In this document: positions 27,020 through 29,383 of the stretch, piece by piece
How the letters are laid out: each line of letters opens with the position of its first letter
How positions within the stretch are numbered: position 1 is the first letter of the stretch
Made by a program: the position numbers and the translations under genes
IMG/VR virus record: IMGVR_UViG_3300003690_000519
Coordinates: 1-29,383 of that record
Origin: a virus
Strand: one strand, 5' to 3'
Length of the DNA: 29,383 bases
Notes under the pieces: model-generated
What the model saw: only the letters and a program-made list of their open reading frames with translations
The model's database searches: none
Told to the model about the DNA's origin: nothing

Positions 27020-27055
27020 AATAGGGACACTTAAGCGGCACTAAGTGTCCCTATT
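27020..27055. repeat. 14-bp perfect inverted repeat before the ParB-methyltransferase gene
   Basis: AATAGGGACACTTA (27020-27033) and its exact complement (27042-27055) flank an 8-base loop. The stop codon of the zinc-ribbon gene is inside it, and the methyltransferase ATG is 18 bases beyond. No clear U-run follows, so it is either a weak terminator/attenuator or a protein-binding palindrome. Sequence is AT-richer than its surroundings. Confidence 0.75.
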
Positions 27056-27214
27056 CGCCCACGGGCCTGACTGCCTGGCCCGATTGCATGAGGCGCACCG
27101 TTCGGGGAATGGGGGTTTCCGAGACTGGAGATAACGCCCCTTCCCGCAAACTTGACACACCAACCACATATAGTTTCCTGGTGGCCTCCCGATATCCTCT
27201 CCGCGAATAGTCAT
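27041..27214 (-). CDS. 57-residue zinc-ribbon miniprotein
   Basis: ATG at 27214 with AAGGAGGGG eight bases before; stop TAG at 27043-27041. Reads MTIRGEDIGRPPGNYMWLVC then QVCGKGRYLQSRKPPFPERC, ASCNRARQSGPWANRDT. Two CxxC pairs (CQVC, CASC) 21 residues apart form a treble-clef/zinc-ribbon like the small ribbons that assist nucleic-acid enzymes; the ASCNRAR end recalls HNH-associated ribbons, but no HNH residues follow. It is flanked by the direct repeats described separately, and a second truncated copy of its C-terminus lies just upstream. Confidence 0.65.
   Translation of the reverse strand: MTIRGEDIGRPPGNYMWLVCQVCGKGRYLQSRKPPFPERCASCNRARQSGPWANRDT
27074..27102 (-). repeat. Direct repeat B, copy 1 (inside the zinc-ribbon gene)
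   Basis: 29 bp encoding part of ERCASCNRAR. Matches 27262-27290 at 26 of 29 positions in the same orientation. Each copy ends a segment that begins with repeat A. Confidence 0.75.
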
Positions 27215-27230
27215 TATTATTCCCCTCCTT

Positions 27231-27260
27231 CTATTATATTCCCATCGGGAGCGTCACCGC
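27231..27260 (-). repeat. Direct repeat A, copy 2
   Basis: 30 bp identical to 28147-28176, which encodes the last residues of the upstream methyltransferase (AVTLPMGI and stop). Here the same bases lie without the methyltransferase, just before the zinc-ribbon gene's ribosome site. Confidence 0.9.
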
Positions 27261-27261
27261 T

Positions 27262-27290
27262 CCTTGCCCGATTGCATGGAGCGCACCGTT
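27262..27290 (-). repeat. Direct repeat B, copy 2 (orphan zinc-ribbon C-terminus)
   Basis: 29 bp, 26 identical to 27074-27102. On the minus strand one frame reads RCAPCNRARSGDAPDGNIIE, a remnant of a zinc-ribbon end preceded directly by a stop, so it is not a gene. Lies between the PP-loop gene and repeat A copy 2. The stretch 27215-27306 holds only these repeats. Confidence 0.75.
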
Positions 27291-27306
27291 AGTTAGTGTC
27301 AAACCA

Positions 27307-28125
27307 TTAAACAAAACAGTGGCCCGAATCGCAGGGTATCTCCATCTCCATCTGCTTAGCCCCGTAGTCCTCGGGTATCCGTACCGCCTCTTCTAGCGGT
27401 ATCGCTTTGGAATGGACGAAAAACTTATACCCAGGACGGGCATCACGGATTTCCAAGTCAGTCCTTACCGCTTCATCCCAATCGGGACCACCTTGGCTTT
27501 TAATCTGCTTCCACCGAGAAACCGAATTGTATGGACAGAATGTGCATCCAGATTTTAGGGGCACCGCTAGTCCATGTTGCTCCAACCATGTAATGCAATC
27601 CTTCCGGCTTATGCGCTGGTCTACCAAGGGATAGACGTTTTGGATGTACTTAACATCTGCATCCTTCATGCGATGCCATTCATCCAAGGAGATACCCATC
27701 TGCATTTCGACTGATGCAGGGCGTGGGTTCTTGATAAAAGACCTGATGAAATGGCGAATGGGCTGGATTTTCCAATGGTTAGTACATTGCCGCCGGGTCA
27801 TCCCAACATTGCCGGTGGAAAGTTGTAGAGAATGTGCTGGAAGTTGAAAAGCATCACCCCCGCTTGCAACATTCCATTCTTTTCTGACCACTTCTGGCTT
27901 TGGATTCTGCACAGTCCGAACCTTGACCCCGTGTTCCTCTAGCCAGGGAGTCCATGTTTCTGCGAAAGTGTATGTTGCTGTAAGTTCATGCGTAGTGTCG
28001 GCGTGAACGGCATAATCGGGCTTCGGTATCTCGCCTAATGCCGCCATTGCCGCCAGGGTCCAACTTTGGACTCCCCAGCCAAGGGAGAGGATCTTGAGCG
28101 GGTTGTCCTTGGTATATTTATTCAT
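27307..28125 (-). CDS. PP-loop / PAPS-reductase-like protein with Cys clusters
   Basis: 272 residues. ILSLGWGVQSWTLAAMAALG (13-32) is a PP-loop (SxGxxxQS) that binds and adenylates substrates, as in PAPS reductases, DndC and QueC relatives. Then DYAVHADTTHE, GMTRRQCTNHWKIQPIRHFI (the RQCTxxxKIxPI block), MGISLDEWHRM, YPLVDQRISRKDCITWLEQH, SGCTFCPYNSVSRWKQIK and a terminal CDSGHC pair. CTFCPY plus CxxxxC suggest an iron-sulfur or zinc site. In phages this family is unassigned; nucleic-acid modification or sulfur activation are both possible. Base composition is visibly lower in GC than its neighbours and it is bracketed by repeats A and B, suggesting acquisition as a unit. Confidence 0.8.
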   Translation of the reverse strand: MNKYTKDNPLKILSLGWGVQSWTLAAMAALGEIPKPDYAVHADTTHELTATYTFAETWTPWLEEHGVKVRTVQNPKPEVVRKEWNVASGGDAFQLPAHSLQLSTGNVGMTRRQCTNHWKIQPIRHFIRSFIKNPRPASVEMQMGISLDEWHRMKDADVKYIQNVYPLVDQRISRKDCITWLEQHGLAVPLKSGCTFCPYNSVSRWKQIKSQGGPDWDEAVRTDLEIRDARPGYKFFVHSKAIPLEEAVRIPEDYGAKQMEMEIPCDSGHCFV

Positions 28126-28146
28126 CTTTCTACTGCCTCATATCCC

Positions 28147-28176
28147 CTATTATATTCCCATCGGGAGCGTCACCGC
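28147..28176 (-). repeat. Direct repeat A, copy 1 (methyltransferase 3' end)
   Basis: 30 bp spanning the methyltransferase's last codons and stop (28176-28150), exactly repeated 916 bp further on at 27260-27231 in the same orientation. The PP-loop gene and repeat B copy 2 lie between. Confidence 0.9.
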
Positions 28177-29383
28177 CGACAGGCGCCGGACGGCTTGCTC
28201 CAGGTATGCCTCGCTGATGTCCACGCCAACGGCTCGGCGGCCTAATCTTTGGGCCGCGGCGCAGGTCGTCCCCGTCCCGGCGAACGGGTCGAGGACCAGG
28301 GCTGGGATGGCCGGCGCGTTGTGGTCGCAGGATGGACGCCAGCCGATGGGTGCATCCTCAAATAAAGAATCAAGCGGCCCCTCGCCGTATTCCTCGGGCA
28401 CCGGCTCCTCGTCCCGGGAAGCAGACCCAAAAGGGATGACGGGTTGACGATGTACCACCCGCGCCCATTGGCTCCCGCACTCCGAGCAGACGCCCCGCTC
28501 CGAGGTGCTGGCCTGGATGCAAAGCCGCGGGAGGTCAGATGGGAACGTGGCGAAGTGGGAGCCGCCGTATGGCTCAGGGCTAATGTCGTTCCAGACTGAG
28601 CGGCGGTTGGCTCCCGATGCGCTACCCCAAACGGCATCCATCCTTTCGGTGCCAAAGTCATTGCGTAGATGGCCCGCATCTTTCACGGCCGTGTTTCCTG
28701 GCGAATGTAACGGACCCACCAACGCCGTCTTGACCGCCTCCCCGTCGGCGTAGTAGCCCATCCCCTTGGTCAGCATGAAGATATACTCGTGCGCCTGGGT
28801 AGTCCGCCACGACCCCTTCCGCAGAACCAGCCCGTCGTTGTCCTGGCACTTAGGACAGCCGGGGCAGTCGGACCATTCGTTGCTTGGTGTATCCGATAAA
28901 TGGCTTGAATAATCCCGGTGATTGGTTTCATGGGTTCGATCTGCTAATGCGCTCATCTTCACCCGGCACCGCTCCCACCGCCAGCCGGCCAGACTCTCCG
29001 GCATGGCCGACTTCTTGGCCCAGATGATTGTGTCCCGCCAAATCCACCCATCGGCCTGGAGGGCCAGGACGACCCGCTCCGGGATACCCAGGCGGTTGCC
29101 GGGGCCTGATGGGTTAATAACCGCGGTATCGCGGTTGGCCTCATCCAGCCGCTTATTCCCATTGAATCCGGCACCTGTATTTTGACCGTAACTATCCCCC
29201 AGGTTTATCCACGCCACGCCGTCATCCCGCAGCACCCGCCGGACCTCCCGGAATACGTCCACCATGTTGGCGATGTATGTCTCCACCGAGGACTCCAGCC
29301 CGATGCCGAGATGCGTATGGGTTGCACCGCACTTGGGACAATCCCCAGAGTAGGATTCCTGGGCGTGTCCGGTTGTTTTTTTC
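28150..29383 (-). CDS. Site-specific DNA methyltransferase, 5' end outside the window
   Basis: The frame is open to the right edge; codons before the first in-window GTG (29286) read CPKCGATHTHLGIGLESSVE, which is family sequence, so the gene is truncated by the window. Visible: YIANMVDVFREVRRVLRDDG, WINLGDSYGQN, GIPERVVLALQADGWIWRDT, IIWAKKSAMPESLAGWRWER (target region), CPGCPKC and CSECGSQW knuckles, and motif I VLDPFAGTGTTCAAA with GRRAVGVDISEAYLEQAVRR. Order with motif I last means beta class; motif IV (D/SPPY) must be upstream of the window. N4-cytosine or N6-adenine is undetermined. Self-DNA protection is the likely role. Confidence 0.9.
   Translation of the reverse strand, partial: KKTTGHAQESYSGDCPKCGATHTHLGIGLESSVETYIANMVDVFREVRRVLRDDGVAWINLGDSYGQNTGAGFNGNKRLDEANRDTAVINPSGPGNRLGIPERVVLALQADGWIWRDTIIWAKKSAMPESLAGWRWERCRVKMSALADRTHETNHRDYSSHLSDTPSNEWSDCPGCPKCQDNDGLVLRKGSWRTTQAHEYIFMLTKGMGYYADGEAVKTALVGPLHSPGNTAVKDAGHLRNDFGTERMDAVWGSASGANRRSVWNDISPEPYGGSHFATFPSDLPRLCIQASTSERGVCSECGSQWARVVHRQPVIPFGSASRDEEPVPEEYGEGPLDSLFEDAPIGWRPSCDHNAPAIPALVLDPFAGTGTTCAAAQRLGRRAVGVDISEAYLEQAVRRLSAVTLPMGI

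Noticed and set aside
27285-27302. TTGACA box on the minus strand after the PP-loop gene
   Set aside because: No -10 element at 16-18 bases (CCATGC and neighbours), so an isolated -35-like hexamer.

Overview
The window is part of a tailed double-stranded DNA phage (or provirus) genome with siphovirus morphology. Every gene I can support lies on the minus strand, so the map reads from right (29383) to left (1). Evidence for a siphovirus is a complete HK97-type head module (TerS, TerL, portal fused to a Mu-F domain, U35-type prohead protease, HK97-fold capsid), head-tail connectors, two tail-tube-like paralogues, a G/T-type tail chaperone pair and a 682-residue tape measure. No integrase, repressor or endolysin is visible. 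Ribosome-binding sites are strong GGAGG types and promoters look sigma70-like, so the host is a bacterium; base composition is moderately GC-rich. I cannot name the host. Both ends of the window cut genes (a DNA methyltransferase on the right, a P-loop helicase on the left).

Right arm (29383-25779): DNA modification. A beta-class methyltransferase, a PP-loop/PAPS-reductase-like protein, a tiny zinc ribbon and a ParB-domain/methyltransferase fusion. The PP-loop gene and the tiny zinc-ribbon gene are each bracketed by the same pair of short direct repeats, like two cassettes in a row. 25775-23215: small and large terminase with interleaved small zinc-ribbon genes, a Com-like zinc finger and a possible 24-residue ORF. 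A small-RNA-like promoter/terminator unit follows (23236-23073).

Middle (22990-6866): head, connector and tail genes, tightly packed with 1-8 base overlaps, then tail tip, fibre proteins and a holin-like membrane protein, closed by a strong intrinsic terminator (6834-6790).

Left arm (6774-1): early/replication genes, opened by a perfect-consensus promoter (TTGACA-17-TATAAT) that appears to give a leaderless mRNA, with a second promoter at 5370-5342. It carries a DUF932 protein, several small proteins, a SNF2-like helicase, a Gp157-like protein, a conserved phage protein broken by a frameshift, an archaeo-eukaryotic-type primase (PrimPol) whose C-terminal domain is in the -1 frame behind a GGGAAAA heptamer with an upstream Shine-Dalgarno-like element, an 8-bp iteron array and the start of a P-loop helicase.

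Several core genes (capsid, connector/small head protein, tail fibre, the 2.0-2.5 kb gene, primase) are split between frames. Some may be programmed frameshifts (primase, tail chaperone); others look like real lesions or indel errors. This is the main caution for anyone using the annotation. No RNA genes for tRNA or rRNA and no CRISPR array were seen.
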